The notes under the pieces: generated by a model
What the model saw: the letters and a program-made list of their open reading frames with translations, nothing else
Told to the model about the DNA's origin: nothing
The model's database searches: none
Shown here: piece after piece, positions 1-8,939 of the stretch
How positions within the stretch are numbered: the first letter of the stretch is position 1
Layout: each line of letters starts with the position of its first letter
From: Kocuria coralli
GTDB lineage: Bacteria; Actinomycetota; Actinomycetes; Actinomycetales; Micrococcaceae
Length of the DNA: 64,000 bases
Direction of reading: 5' to 3'
NCBI RefSeq assembly: GCF_008831305.1
Contig: NZ_ML708618.1
Location: forward strand, 1 to 64,000
Program-made: the position numbers and the translations under genes

Positions 1-2
1 TT

Positions 3-1439
3 CAGGAACTAACGACACGCGACACTAGGTTGTGGTGGCGCAACGACAGCAAACCGGGCACTGAATGGCTGAAGTTTACGCGCCAGGAGCTCCCCCAGGA
101 GGAGGGCGTCTACACCTCGCTCATGGACGAGCGGAGCGCGAGCCCGATCTTCACGTTGCCCGGCCGGAAGAACATCGGTCTCGGTCGTCACTTCCACGGG
201 TTCGGCGTCACGCTCTGGCTGATCAACGGACTGGCCTACGTCGTCCTGCTGTTCGGCACCGGTCTGTGGCGGCGCATCGTCCCGACCTCGTGGGACATCT
301 TCCCGGAGGCGTGGGAATCGATGAAGATCTACGCGGGTTTCGGGGTCCCCGACATCGAGTACTTCACCCTGTACGACGCCCTTCAGATGCTCACGTACAC
401 GGGTGTCATCTTCATCCTCGCGCCGTTCCTCATCCTCACGGGCCTGGCGATGTCGCCGGCCATCCGTTCGCGCTTCCCGCGCTACGTGAGGTTCTGGGGC
501 GGTCACCAGGGCGCGCAGTCGCTGCACTTCATCGGCATGGTGCTGATGACGCTGTTCATTATCGGGCATGTCGGGCTGGTCTTTCTCGTGCACCCCGAGT
601 ACAACCTTCCGCACATGGTCTTCGGGGTCACCGACACCGCCCGGTACGCGCAGGCATTCACGATCGTCCTCATCACGATCGTCCTCGTGTTCGCGTTCTG
701 GATCGGGCTCAGCTACGCCTCGCTGATTAACCGGCCACTCACCCAGAAGATCCTCGTCACCCTGACCGAGCCGGTCCGCAAGATCGGGCTCAACTGGATG
801 AAGCCGCGGATGCACAAGCAGAACGCCTACACGGAGAAGGAGCTGTCCGAGTTCCACTGGACGAACGGCCTGCCACCGACCGAGGACGAGTCCACCGAGT
901 GGCTCCACCACCGTGACACCGGATGGAAGGACTGGCGCCTCAAGGTGGGGAACGCACTTGACGACAGCTCGATCGAGCTCAGCCTCGACGAGCTCAAGGC
1001 GATGCCGAAGACCGAGTACATCGCCGTCCACACGTGCATGCAGGGCTGGTCGGCCACCTCGAAGTGGGCGGGCGTCAAGCTCACCGACGTCCTCGACCTG
1101 CTCGGCCCCCGGCCCGAGGGTGCCAACTATGTGATGATCACGTCCCACGGTCTGGCCCAGGAGATGTGGGACCACCGTCCCCGCGAGCCCTTCTATACGG
1201 TGCTCGACCTGAAGATGCTCGACGAGGACAACACGATCCTCGCCTACGAGCGCAACGACCGGCCCCTCGACATCCACCTCGGGGCGCCGCTCCGGCTGCG
1301 CGTGGAGTCCAACCACGGCTACAAGATGGTCAAGTGGATCAGGTCCATCGAGTGGATCCGGGACTACGCCGAGTACGGTGACGGCCGCGGGGGGACCCGC
1401 GAGGACGGCGCCATGCAGGCGTTCAACGGAGTGATCTGA
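3..1439 (+). CDS. Membrane cytochrome b / sulfite-oxidase-fold molybdopterin oxidoreductase (5' truncated by window)
   Basis: The frame is open to the window edge with no stop, so the true start lies upstream; a TTG at 30 is only an internal option. The N-terminal half has four or more hydrophobic segments with several His residues, resembling a b561-type diheme cytochrome b. The C-terminal half has a sulfite-oxidase/YedY-like molybdopterin fold, with a candidate Mo-ligating Cys in the motif HTCMQGWS and a later RVESNHGYKMVKWI segment typical of that fold. This suggests a membrane-anchored oxidoreductase exchanging electrons with the quinone pool; the substrate is unknown. It is followed 11 nt later by a small HMA-like gene and then an FNT channel, probably one operon. 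Confidence 0.8.
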   Translation, partial: QELTTRDTRLWWRNDSKPGTEWLKFTRQELPQEEGVYTSLMDERSASPIFTLPGRKNIGLGRHFHGFGVTLWLINGLAYVVLLFGTGLWRRIVPTSWDIFPEAWESMKIYAGFGVPDIEYFTLYDALQMLTYTGVIFILAPFLILTGLAMSPAIRSRFPRYVRFWGGHQGAQSLHFIGMVLMTLFIIGHVGLVFLVHPEYNLPHMVFGVTDTARYAQAFTIVLITIVLVFAFWIGLSYASLINRPLTQKILVTLTEPVRKIGLNWMKPRMHKQNAYTEKELSEFHWTNGLPPTEDESTEWLHHRDTGWKDWRLKVGNALDDSSIELSLDELKAMPKTEYIAVHTCMQGWSATSKWAGVKLTDVLDLLGPRPEGANYVMITSHGLAQEMWDHRPREPFYTVLDLKMLDEDNTILAYERNDRPLDIHLGAPLRLRVESNHGYKMVKWIRSIEWIRDYAEYGDGRGGTREDGAMQAFNGVI

Positions 1440-1450
1440 GAGGGGACCAG

Positions 1451-1669
1451 TTGATCAGCACGACCTTCATCGTCAAGGGCATGCGGACCAGCGGCGATGC
1501 ACGCACCGTGCAGGCCGCGATGTACCACGTGACCGGCGTCGGTGGCGCCGCGACCGAGATCGAAGACCAGGAGTCGCGCATCATCCTCAAGCACAAGGAT
1601 GACATCGTGCTCGACCCCGTCGTCATCGACCAGGCCCTGCGACAGGCGGGCAACTACTCGATCGCCTGA
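1451..1669 (+). CDS. Small HMA-fold-like protein lacking the CxxC metal site
   Basis: This 72-residue protein starts at TTG, with a GAGAGGGG ribosome site about 6 nt upstream. The pattern FIVKGM-x(n)-GVGGAATEIEDQESRIILKH and the terminal helix resemble the beta-alpha-beta-beta-alpha-beta copper-chaperone fold. The usual GMxCxxC is replaced by GMRTSGD, and there is no cysteine in the protein. It therefore cannot bind metal in the usual way and may instead be a partner or maturation subunit of the neighbouring molybdopterin/cytochrome protein. Assignment to the fold is by pattern only. Confidence 0.6.
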   Translation: MISTTFIVKGMRTSGDARTVQAAMYHVTGVGGAATEIEDQESRIILKHKDDIVLDPVVIDQALRQAGNYSIA

Positions 1670-1702
1670 CACCGCCCGATCCCAGTCAGCGAAGGAGCCG
1701 AA

Positions 1703-2611
1703 ATGGCCGACGACCACGAGTCCGCAGCCATGCCGACCCCGGCGCAGATGGCACAGACCGCGGAGGACGCCGCCTACGCGAAGGCGACCGGGTGGCCACT
1801 CAAGTCCTTCCTGCTCGGCCTGACCGCCGGCGGCTACATCGCGCTTGGGTTCGTCTTCTTCACGACGAGCCAGGTCGGCGCGGAGGGTCTCCCCCTCGGC
1901 GTGGCGAAGGTGCTCGGTGGCCTGGTCTTCTCCAGCGGCCTCGCCCTCGTGGTGCTCACCGGGGCCGAGCTGTTCACCTCGTCGACGTTGACCCTCACCG
2001 CTCGCGCGAGCGGCCGGATCACGTGGTTCCAGCTGCTGCGGAACTGGGGGATCGTCTACGTCGCCAACTTCTTCGGCGCCTTGACGATCGTCGTGCTCAT
2101 CTACGCTGGCGGGACGTGGCGCACCGCCGAGGGCGGATGGGGCGCCGTCGTCCTCGACACCGCCTCGAGCAAGGTCTCGCACACGTTCCTCGAGGCCTTC
2201 GTGCTCGGCATCCTGTGCAACCTCTTGGTCTGCCTCGCGATCTGGGCCGCCTACTCGGGCCGCACCACGACGGACAAAATCCTCGCCGTGACGATGCCCA
2301 TCGCCCTGTTCGTCGCCACAGGCTTCGAGCACTCTGTCGCCAACATGTTCATGATCCCCTTGGCGATCCTCATCAAGGACACCGCGGGGGCCGACTTCTT
2401 CGCCGGTGCGGGGATCGACGCGGCCGCGTACGGCGATCTAACGTGGAACGCGTTCTACGTGGACAACCTACTGCCCGTCACGCTCGGCAACATCGTCGGC
2501 GGTGGAGTGATGATCGGTGTCCTCTACTGGACGATCTTCCACTACGCCGAGCGACGGAAACAGGAGCCCGAGCGCGGCGGCAAGGGCATCGCCTCCGGTG
2601 CGGGGTCCTGA
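1703..2611 (+). CDS. Formate/nitrite transporter (FNT) family channel
   Basis: This 302-residue integral membrane protein has about six transmembrane helices. It shows FNT hallmarks such as the GAELFTSSTL loop and an ANMFMIPLA segment near the second re-entrant half. It starts at ATG with GAAGGAG upstream. FNT channels carry formate, nitrite or hydrosulfide across the inner membrane. Next to a sulfite-oxidase-fold protein and an FNR-like regulator, a role in anaerobic or nitrosative metabolism is plausible, but the substrate cannot be read from the sequence. Confidence 0.9.
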   Translation: MADDHESAAMPTPAQMAQTAEDAAYAKATGWPLKSFLLGLTAGGYIALGFVFFTTSQVGAEGLPLGVAKVLGGLVFSSGLALVVLTGAELFTSSTLTLTARASGRITWFQLLRNWGIVYVANFFGALTIVVLIYAGGTWRTAEGGWGAVVLDTASSKVSHTFLEAFVLGILCNLLVCLAIWAAYSGRTTTDKILAVTMPIALFVATGFEHSVANMFMIPLAILIKDTAGADFFAGAGIDAAAYGDLTWNAFYVDNLLPVTLGNIVGGGVMIGVLYWTIFHYAERRKQEPERGGKGIASGAGS

Positions 2612-2697
2612 CTTAAGACTCCGGCCAAACGGACGACGGCGCTCGGCTCATCACCAGCGCCGGAGACCCCGGCGTCAATCCGACACGGTACCCGGCT

Positions 2698-3384
2698 CTA
2701 ACGAGGTGTGGCCACGCGTTCAAGTTCATCGGCGTCGAGGATCGAGACGTCACGGCGTCCGTGGAGGTCGATGACGCCGGAGGCGGAGAAAGCGGCGAGG
2801 CGTCGGCTCAGGGTTTCGGGCGTGGTGCCCAGGTAGGCGGCGATTTCCTGCTTCGCCATCGGCAGCCGCACCGTAGCGATTCCGTCTCGCATGCTGCTGC
2901 CGGGCAGATCCAGCAGGTAGGCGGCGACACGGGCGTTGACGTCGCTGGAGGTGATCGCGGCGAGCAGTCGCTCGACTGAGGAGAGTCGGTCGGAGAGTGT
3001 CCGCAGCATCCGCTGACTGATGTCGGGGTAGTCGCGTAGCAGGCCCGAGAGGTCAGCGTGGTCGAAGACGCACATCCGACTGTCTTCGAGCGCGACGACG
3101 AGGTCCACCGGGCGATGGCCCGTCAGGAAGGTCCGTTCCCCCACGACATCACCGTCGGTCACTGTTCGCAGGATCTGTTCCTGGCCATTGGGCGCCGTGG
3201 CGCTGACCTTGAGCTGTCCTTTGTGCATCACCAGCAGGCGCGACACGGACTGCCCTGGAGAACAAACAATCGTCCCCTTGTCGACGGACACCGGGCGGAC
3301 GAAGTCGGCGACGTGCAGCTGCTCCTGGCGCGTCAGCCCTTGGAAGATCGGGACGCGCCCTACGCACAGCTCATCCTCAGGCAT
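2698..3384 (-). CDS. Crp/Fnr-family transcriptional regulator with FNR-type recognition helix
   Basis: This 228-residue protein has an N-terminal cyclic-nucleotide-like beta-roll and a C-terminal winged helix. The recognition helix reads TTPETLSRRL, with Glu190, Ser193 and Arg194 matching the E-x-x-S-R triad by which FNR reads TTGAT. Only three isolated cysteines (7, 41, 105) are present, so the FNR four-Cys iron-sulfur cluster is not conserved. It is divergent from the HMA chaperone gene. A perfect FNR box lies in the shared upstream region, 80 nt from this start, so autoregulation is likely. Confidence 0.9.
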   Translation of the reverse strand: MPEDELCVGRVPIFQGLTRQEQLHVADFVRPVSVDKGTIVCSPGQSVSRLLVMHKGQLKVSATAPNGQEQILRTVTDGDVVGERTFLTGHRPVDLVVALEDSRMCVFDHADLSGLLRDYPDISQRMLRTLSDRLSSVERLLAAITSSDVNARVAAYLLDLPGSSMRDGIATVRLPMAKQEIAAYLGTTPETLSRRLAAFSASGVIDLHGRRDVSILDADELERVATPR

Positions 3385-3463
3385 GCCTCAAGCCTACCGG
3401 AATCGGCGCTGGCGCTACGACGCCGGATGCCGTCAGGAGCGCCTGGTGCGGTGCCGCCCGAAC

Positions 3464-3477
3464 TTGATCTGGATCAA
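3464..3477. promoter_or_regulatory. Perfect FNR-type operator TTGAT-N4-ATCAA
   Basis: The sequence is TTGATCTGGATCAA, an exact match to the FNR consensus palindrome. It sits between the divergent Crp/Fnr gene and the HMA chaperone/P-type ATPase genes, about 74 nt upstream of the chaperone ATG. The adjacent regulator carries the matching E-x-x-S-R recognition residues. Confidence 0.85.
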
Positions 3478-3550
3478 GGAGTTCCCCGTGGCCCGAACCT
3501 ATCGTGAAGGTGTCAATAAAAGGAACACCACCGTGAAAGGGATTCTCACA

Positions 3551-3784
3551 ATGACTACCTCCACCGCCACCCACACCCTTCTGAGGGCTGAAGGGTTCTC
3601 CTGCCCGTCCTGTGTGGCCAAGATCGAGAAGCAGGTCGGCCGACTCAAGGGTGTCGAGAATGTGAAGGTCCATTTCGCCTCCTCCCGCATCGAGATCGAC
3701 CACGACGCCGAGCGCGTCTCCGTAGACGACCTCGTGGCTGCCGTGGCCAAGGCCGGCTATAAGGCCACTCCCTCCGCATTCTAA
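3551..3784 (+). CDS. Heavy-metal-associated (HMA) domain protein, CopZ-like
   Basis: This 77-residue protein is a single HMA domain with the metal motif SCPSC near residue 18, GVENVKV and a closing AGYKA, as in copper/zinc chaperones. The ATG at 3551 has AAAGGG about 9 nt upstream; an in-frame GTG at 3533 is an alternative. It precedes by 88 nt a P1B-ATPase that has no HMA domain of its own, so it probably supplies or senses the metal for that pump. The FNR box upstream suggests redox or oxygen control. Confidence 0.88.
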   Translation: MTTSTATHTLLRAEGFSCPSCVAKIEKQVGRLKGVENVKVHFASSRIEIDHDAERVSVDDLVAAVAKAGYKATPSAF

Positions 3785-3872
3785 GGCCGCGGCCCCTGCT
3801 AGCGGGCACATCCTTCCCACATTCCTATCCGCCGGGCCGCCGGCACTTATCGTAGAAAGGGCGTACCTGAAA

Positions 3873-5873
3873 GTGAACAGGTTCCAGAAATGGGTCTATG
3901 GGAACTGGTCGGTCCCCGTGGTCTCTGGCGTGCTCATCATCATCTCCTTCGCCGTTCAGCGGCTAGCCGGGGGTGCGGCCAACCTGACCATCAGTCCCCA
4001 GTGGTGGCTCGATGCCGGCACCCACGCCACCCATGCCAGCGCGGTCTTCACCCTCGCGGACGTGTTCATGGTCGCTGCCGCGGTGGTCGCCGGCTCCGGG
4101 ATCGTGATCAAGGCGGTTCGCGCACTGATCGCCAGGGTCATCGGGATTGACCTGCTGGTGTCGGTTGCGGCGCTCGGCGCGGTCATCATCGGCAACTTCT
4201 GGGAGGCCGCGGCGGTCACGTTCCTGTTCGCGATCGGGCACGCTCTGGAAGCTGCGACCCTGAACAAGACGCGTTCGGCACTGGCCGAGCTTGTCGCCGT
4301 CGCCCCGGATTCCGCCGTCGTCGTGCGCGATGGTGAACAACAGGAGATCCCTGCCGGACAGGTGAGGATGGGCGAGATCGTCCTGGTCAAGAACGGCGCG
4401 AAGGTCCCCGTGGACGGTCAGGTCGTCTCCGGCACCGGCGCCATCGAAGAGGCCTCCATCACCGGCGAATCGATGCCGGTGGAGAAATCTAAAGGCGACC
4501 AGGTGTTCGCCGGTACCGTCTCGCGAGGCGGCTTCCTGCAAGTGTTGGCTACCGGCATCGGCGCGGACACCACCCTGGCCCGCATCATTCATCGGGTGGA
4601 GGAGGCCCAGGACGCCAAGGCCCGCACCCAGGCCTTCATGGACCGCTTCTCCCAGTGGTACACCCCCGCAGTGATGGTGCTGGCACTGGTGGCCGGACTG
4701 ATCGCTGGCGACGTGGTCCTCGCGTTGACCCTGCTGGTCATCGGCTGCCCCGGCGCCCTGGTCATCTCCATTCCGGTCGCGATCGTGGCCGGCATCGGCA
4801 GGGCCGCCCGTAATGGCATCCTGATCAAGGGGGGCGAGTTCCTGGAGACCTCGGCGAAAATCTCAGCGGTCGCCGTGGACAAGACCGGCACCCTCACCGA
4901 GGGACAGCCTCGGCTGACCGACGTCGTGGTCCTGGATCCGACACGGGACCGTGCCGAGGTGCTGCGTTGGGCCGCTGCGGCCGAAGCCGGGTCGGAGCAC
5001 CCGCTGGCCCGCCCCATCCTTGAGACAGCGCGCGAGGACGGGGTGGCCCCGGAAGGGATTCCCGGCACCGTCACCCCGGTTCCCGGTAAGGGCATCGTGT
5101 CCGATGTCGCCGGCCAACGGGTGCTCATCGGCAACCCGCCGCTACTGGACCAGTACGGCGTCCCCGACGACGGCAGCGCCGCCCAGGCGGCGGAAGCGCT
5201 AGCCTCTGACGGCAAAACGCCGATGATCGTGGCCGTCGACGACACGGTGATCGGCGTCGTCGCGGTGGCCGACCAGATCCGCCGGGATGCCCCCGAAATG
5301 GTCGCCCGGCTCCACCAAGCCGGCGTCGAGAAGGTCGTCATGCTCACCGGTGACACCCGGCTGGTAGCCGAGGCCGTCGGGAAGGCCACCGGGATCGACG
5401 AGATCCACGCCTCCCTCCTCCCCGAAGACAAGCTGGACGTGGTCGCGCAGATACAGCGCCAGGGCCACACCATCGCCATGGTCGGCGACGGCGTCAATGA
5501 CGCCCCGGCCCTTGCCACCGCCAACATCGGCGTGGCAATGGGTGCGGCAGGCTCGGCCGTGGCCGTGGAGACCGCGGACATCGCTCTGATGGGTGACAAC
5601 CTGCTCAAACTGCCGGAGGCTATTGGCCTGGCCAAGCGGACCGTGTCAGTGATGAGGCAGAACATCGCGATTGCCCTGATAACCGTGGTGCTGCTGCTGG
5701 CCGGTGTTTTCGCCGGTGGGGTGACCATGTCCGTCGGCATGCTCGTCCACGAAGCCTCCGTACTGGTGGTCATCATCAATGCGATGCGACTGCTGCGAAA
5801 GACCCGCGCTTCGACCGCGCCGCCAAAGAGCGAGAAGACCACCGAGAAAGGGGCGAAGCAGGTAACCGTCTGA
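3873..5873 (+). CDS. P1B-type metal-transporting ATPase with CPG motif
   Basis: This 666-residue pump starts at GTG with AGAAAGG upstream. It shows TGES (197-200), the phosphorylation motif DKTGT with Asp336, the nucleotide-domain HP (376-377) and GDGVND (538-543). The intramembrane metal-site motif is Cys292-Pro-Gly, where CPC, CPH or SPC is usual, so the metal specificity cannot be assigned. There is no N-terminal HMA domain; the chaperone gene just upstream may fill that role. It most likely exports a transition metal from the cytoplasm. Confidence 0.9.
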   Translation: MNRFQKWVYGNWSVPVVSGVLIIISFAVQRLAGGAANLTISPQWWLDAGTHATHASAVFTLADVFMVAAAVVAGSGIVIKAVRALIARVIGIDLLVSVAALGAVIIGNFWEAAAVTFLFAIGHALEAATLNKTRSALAELVAVAPDSAVVVRDGEQQEIPAGQVRMGEIVLVKNGAKVPVDGQVVSGTGAIEEASITGESMPVEKSKGDQVFAGTVSRGGFLQVLATGIGADTTLARIIHRVEEAQDAKARTQAFMDRFSQWYTPAVMVLALVAGLIAGDVVLALTLLVIGCPGALVISIPVAIVAGIGRAARNGILIKGGEFLETSAKISAVAVDKTGTLTEGQPRLTDVVVLDPTRDRAEVLRWAAAAEAGSEHPLARPILETAREDGVAPEGIPGTVTPVPGKGIVSDVAGQRVLIGNPPLLDQYGVPDDGSAAQAAEALASDGKTPMIVAVDDTVIGVVAVADQIRRDAPEMVARLHQAGVEKVVMLTGDTRLVAEAVGKATGIDEIHASLLPEDKLDVVAQIQRQGHTIAMVGDGVNDAPALATANIGVAMGAAGSAVAVETADIALMGDNLLKLPEAIGLAKRTVSVMRQNIAIALITVVLLLAGVFAGGVTMSVGMLVHEASVLVVIINAMRLLRKTRASTAPPKSEKTTEKGAKQVTV

Positions 5874-5991
5874 CATCGAATTCGCGTGGCGGTCCGGAGC
5901 ACCTCGTCCCCGGCCGTCCGGACAGACACGAAAACTCAGACAGCGACACCACCCACACAGACAGCTGCACAGGAAGCAGAGGAGATCAGCC

Positions 5992-6417
5992 ATGACCGAA
6001 AAGAACTTCACCCTTGGAGACAACGTCGAGCACTTCACTATCGCGGATGTCGCCCGGGACAATCCGGACTTTCGGAAGGTGCTGTGGACCGGCGAACACG
6101 CCCAGATCGTTGTCATGACGATTCCGCCCGGTGGTGAGATCGGCGACGAGGTCCACGGACACACCGACCAGATCCTGACCTTTGTCTCCGGGGCCGGCGA
6201 GGCCGACCTCAACGGCCACACCCACCCCATCGAGGCAGGCGACCAGTGCGCGATTCCTGCCGGCGCCCAGCACAACTTCCGCAACACCGGCGAGGAGTCG
6301 TTGGTGCTCTACACCGTCTACAGCCCGCCGGAACACGCTGTCGGTGCCGCCTTCGCTACCAAGGGCGAAGCCGACGCTGCCGAAGAGGCCGGCCGGGACG
6401 AACCGCCGCGGCGCTGA
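5992..6417 (+). CDS. Cupin-domain protein
   Basis: This 141-residue single-domain cupin has PPGGEIGDEVHGHTDQ followed by an IEAGDQCAIPAGAQHNF motif, supplying the His and acidic residues of a metal-binding jelly-roll. A strong GAGGAG ribosome site lies upstream of the ATG. It may be a small metalloenzyme or stress protein. It is in the same direction as the ATPase upstream and the oxidoreductase downstream, but the 118-nt gap leaves co-transcription open. Confidence 0.85.
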   Translation: MTEKNFTLGDNVEHFTIADVARDNPDFRKVLWTGEHAQIVVMTIPPGGEIGDEVHGHTDQILTFVSGAGEADLNGHTHPIEAGDQCAIPAGAQHNFRNTGEESLVLYTVYSPPEHAVGAAFATKGEADAAEEAGRDEPPRR

Positions 6418-6483
6418 ACATCGCCATCCTGGCGAACCAACTGCGACGCCGAGACCGAACTATTGAGAAGGAGATCCCATCCC

Positions 6484-7389
6484 ATGTCCAAGGTCTACGT
6501 GTTCAACGACTACGGCGGGCCCGAGACCCAGCAGCTGGTCGACCGGCCTGTTCCAGGGCCCGGACCCGGCGAACTCGCCATCGTGGTGCGGGCCGCCGGA
6601 GTGAACCCGGCGGACTGGAAGATCCGCGAGGGCCAGCTGGGTCGCCATTGGAGCCTGCCGGCGCCGATGGGCCGTGAGGCGGCCGGTGTAATCACCCAGG
6701 TCGGCTACGGGATCGAGGACTTCACCGTGGGCGACGAGGTGCTCGGGCTGGTGGCACCCGGGCAAGGCGGGCTGGCCGAGCACACACTGTTGCGCGCCTC
6801 CACGACCGTGGCCAAGCCCGAGGAGGTCTCCTTTGCCGACGCTGCCACCATCCCGGTGGCCGGGGCCACCGCCTACGACGTCACCCATCAGCTCGAACTT
6901 GAACCTGGCCAGACCCTCCTGCTGCTCGGCGCGGGCGGCGGGGTGGGCCTGATGGCCGCCCAGATCGGACGGGTGCACGAGTTCACGGTCATCGGTGTGG
7001 CCAGCGCAGTCAAGCGGGGCTTGGTCGAGTCCACCGGTGCCATCTTCGTTGAATCCGGTTCGAACCTGCCCGAACGGGTGCGGGAGATCAGTCCCGACGG
7101 GCCAGATCTGATTGTCGACCTCGTCGGCGGGGATGCGCTGCGCGCCGTCGCGGACTTGGTGCCCGACAGGGCCCGGATCATCTCCGCGGCTGATCTGGAC
7201 ACTGCCGCCGAGCTGGGTGGTCTGGCCCTGGCACGCACGAGTGAGGCAATGGGGAAGATCACCGAGGTGATCCAATACGGACTGGTCGATCCCCACGTGG
7301 GCACCCAGTTCAGCCTTGATGAAGCAGGGCAGGCGATTGCCACAGTCGAGACCCGGCATGCCGCCGGCAAGATCGTCGTGGTGCCCTGA
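6484..7389 (+). CDS. Zinc-less medium-chain dehydrogenase/quinone oxidoreductase-like protein
   Basis: This 301-residue protein starts at the ATG preceded by GAAGGAGA. It has the MDR GroES-like N-terminal domain (GVNPADWKIREG) and a Rossmann domain with LLLGAGGGVGLMAAQIGR that binds NADPH. No zinc-binding cysteines are visible, as in the quinone oxidoreductase/QOR branch. Cytosolic reduction of quinones or enones is the family's usual activity; the real substrate is unknown. Confidence 0.87.
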   Translation: MSKVYVFNDYGGPETQQLVDRPVPGPGPGELAIVVRAAGVNPADWKIREGQLGRHWSLPAPMGREAAGVITQVGYGIEDFTVGDEVLGLVAPGQGGLAEHTLLRASTTVAKPEEVSFADAATIPVAGATAYDVTHQLELEPGQTLLLLGAGGGVGLMAAQIGRVHEFTVIGVASAVKRGLVESTGAIFVESGSNLPERVREISPDGPDLIVDLVGGDALRAVADLVPDRARIISAADLDTAAELGGLALARTSEAMGKITEVIQYGLVDPHVGTQFSLDEAGQAIATVETRHAAGKIVVVP

Positions 7390-7798
7390 GGCGAGACCCC
7401 CGGTGCCGGGAGGGACATGATGAGCACGCGCTCTACTTTCGGCGACGGGACGCTCTGCTGCGGTTGCTCCTGGCATCGGCCTCAGCTCGACACGCTCAGG
7501 ACGAGCCGAGAGGTGGGGAGGACCTCGATGTCGGTCGAATCGTCATATGCGATGGTGACACGCGCTGCGCAGTCGGGTACGGGGAACGTTTCCTGCACCC
7601 GTGCGGTGATCGGAGGCGGTACTGCTTCCATCACCCTTGCCGCGAATGTACTCGGTGCTGTAGCGCCATCCGGAGGCAGCCATCGAGACGCTCGTTTGCT
7701 GGTCCTGCATGGACCGGGCGACACCTCGGCCCCATGTCATCCACAAAGCGGCGTAACGAGGCGCGACGCTGACCCGGACGGTGCGGGCGCGTGATGGC
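7390..7798. other. About 400 nt without a convincing gene
   Basis: No frame in this stretch has a recognisable domain, ribosome site and length together. Two short minus-strand frames (7482-7724, and 7543-7857 running into the AraC gene) have GC-rich third positions and could be pieces of one decayed, frameshifted gene, but no family is recognised. Confidence 0.4.
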
Positions 7799-8707
7799 AT
7801 GGGGATCGGATGTTTCTCCCCGGTGCTTGCCCGCACACGCTCCATCCACGCTCCCATCTCTCCGGTCGCCTATGACTGCGTCAAGTTGATCTTTGTGCGC
7901 TCGGGCTCTGCGATCCTGCTCAGCGAGTTCGGTGAGAAGCCGGTCACCGTCGGCAATGCTGTGGTGTTGGGGGCAAACACTCTGTGCGGCAGTGAGCCCG
8001 AGGGCTGGGTCACGGTCACCACGCTGTACCTCGACCGTGACTACATCATCGACCAGGTGTTCTGGCAGCACGCCGCATTGCTGGCCGATCGGTTGGATGC
8101 CCAGGGCTTCGCCGACGAGCTGTACTCCGAGCCTGCACAGATACTGCTCCTGGGTGAGGACCGCGCCGGGATGCTGATGCCTTGGCTGGACGAGATGGTG
8201 GCGCTCTGCATCGATGGACCCTCACCGGAGAGCTTCTACCGGCTCCAGGCGCTGCTGTTCGCGGTGCTGGATGTGATCGCCCCCTTCGTCAAGACGACTC
8301 CGGTCCGGGGGACACCGTCCCAACGGCTGGCGACGTGGCCCGGCTTGCCCCACCACCGCCGGTTCGCGCCCTTGCGAGCCGAAGCACGCGAGGCCGCCGG
8401 ACTCCTGCGCACCGCGACAGCACGGCGGTGGACAATCCACGAGCTTGCCGAGGCGGTACACCTTTCGCCGTCCCAGCTGGGCCGGGTCTTCGTCGACGCC
8501 TACGGGAAAACACCGATGACGTACCTGGCGACACTGCGCGCCCAAGAGTTGGCGCGTCTGCTGCGCGATACCAATCTGCCCATCAAGGTCGCGATGCGTG
8601 AAGTCGGCTGGCACAGCCGCGGGCATGCCGCGCGACTCTTCCGCCAGTGTGTCGGAGCAAGCCCGACCCGCTACCGCCAGCTCGTTTGGCAGAAGGCCGT
8701 CAGCTGA
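7799..8707 (+). CDS. AraC-family transcriptional regulator
   Basis: This 302-residue protein (starting at the ATG at 7799; a GTG at 7781 would add six residues) has a variable N-terminal sensor half. A C-terminal AraC double helix-turn-helix (WTIHELAEAVHLSPSQLGRVF and IKVAMREVGWHSRGHAARLFRQ) is followed by GASPTRYR. It lies at the junction between the metal/redox block and the conjugative element. The target genes and ligand are unknown. Confidence 0.9.
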   Translation: MGIGCFSPVLARTRSIHAPISPVAYDCVKLIFVRSGSAILLSEFGEKPVTVGNAVVLGANTLCGSEPEGWVTVTTLYLDRDYIIDQVFWQHAALLADRLDAQGFADELYSEPAQILLLGEDRAGMLMPWLDEMVALCIDGPSPESFYRLQALLFAVLDVIAPFVKTTPVRGTPSQRLATWPGLPHHRRFAPLRAEAREAAGLLRTATARRWTIHELAEAVHLSPSQLGRVFVDAYGKTPMTYLATLRAQELARLLRDTNLPIKVAMREVGWHSRGHAARLFRQCVGASPTRYRQLVWQKAVS

Positions 8708-8805
8708 CGACTCGGTACACATCGGAGCACCTGCGATACGGGATTTCGCATCATCACTCGATCCCGTGCTCTTGTCGCCTGACGGGCTGGTAGTCCGGTG
8801 AGTTA

Positions 8806-8930
8806 CGTCGGGTTCACTGCCGCACCTGACGGTCACTTCGTTCTCCGTGGTCCGTCTTCGTGTTGGTGCTCCCGGCGCACCTGATGGTCACCGAGCCGAT
8901 CGACTCGGTGCTCAGGGTATCCGGAGGGAG
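8806..8930 (+). promoter_or_regulatory. ICE leader element, copy 1 (double), upstream of ardC
   Basis: Two GCACCTG motifs (8822-8828 and 8877-8883) are each followed by GGTCAC. The second is followed by a perfect 7-bp hairpin, CACCGAG (8889-8895) with CTCGGTG (8904-8910), and then GGAGGGAG before the ardC ATG. The same arrangement recurs before five other gene groups of this element. Promoter, attenuator or protein site cannot be distinguished by eye. Confidence 0.6.
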
Positions 8931-8939
8931 GCAGCGGCG

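Noticed and set aside
7482-7857. Two short minus-strand frames before the AraC gene
   Set aside because: Codon pattern is plausible and they may be a decayed gene, but no family or start signal supports a call.
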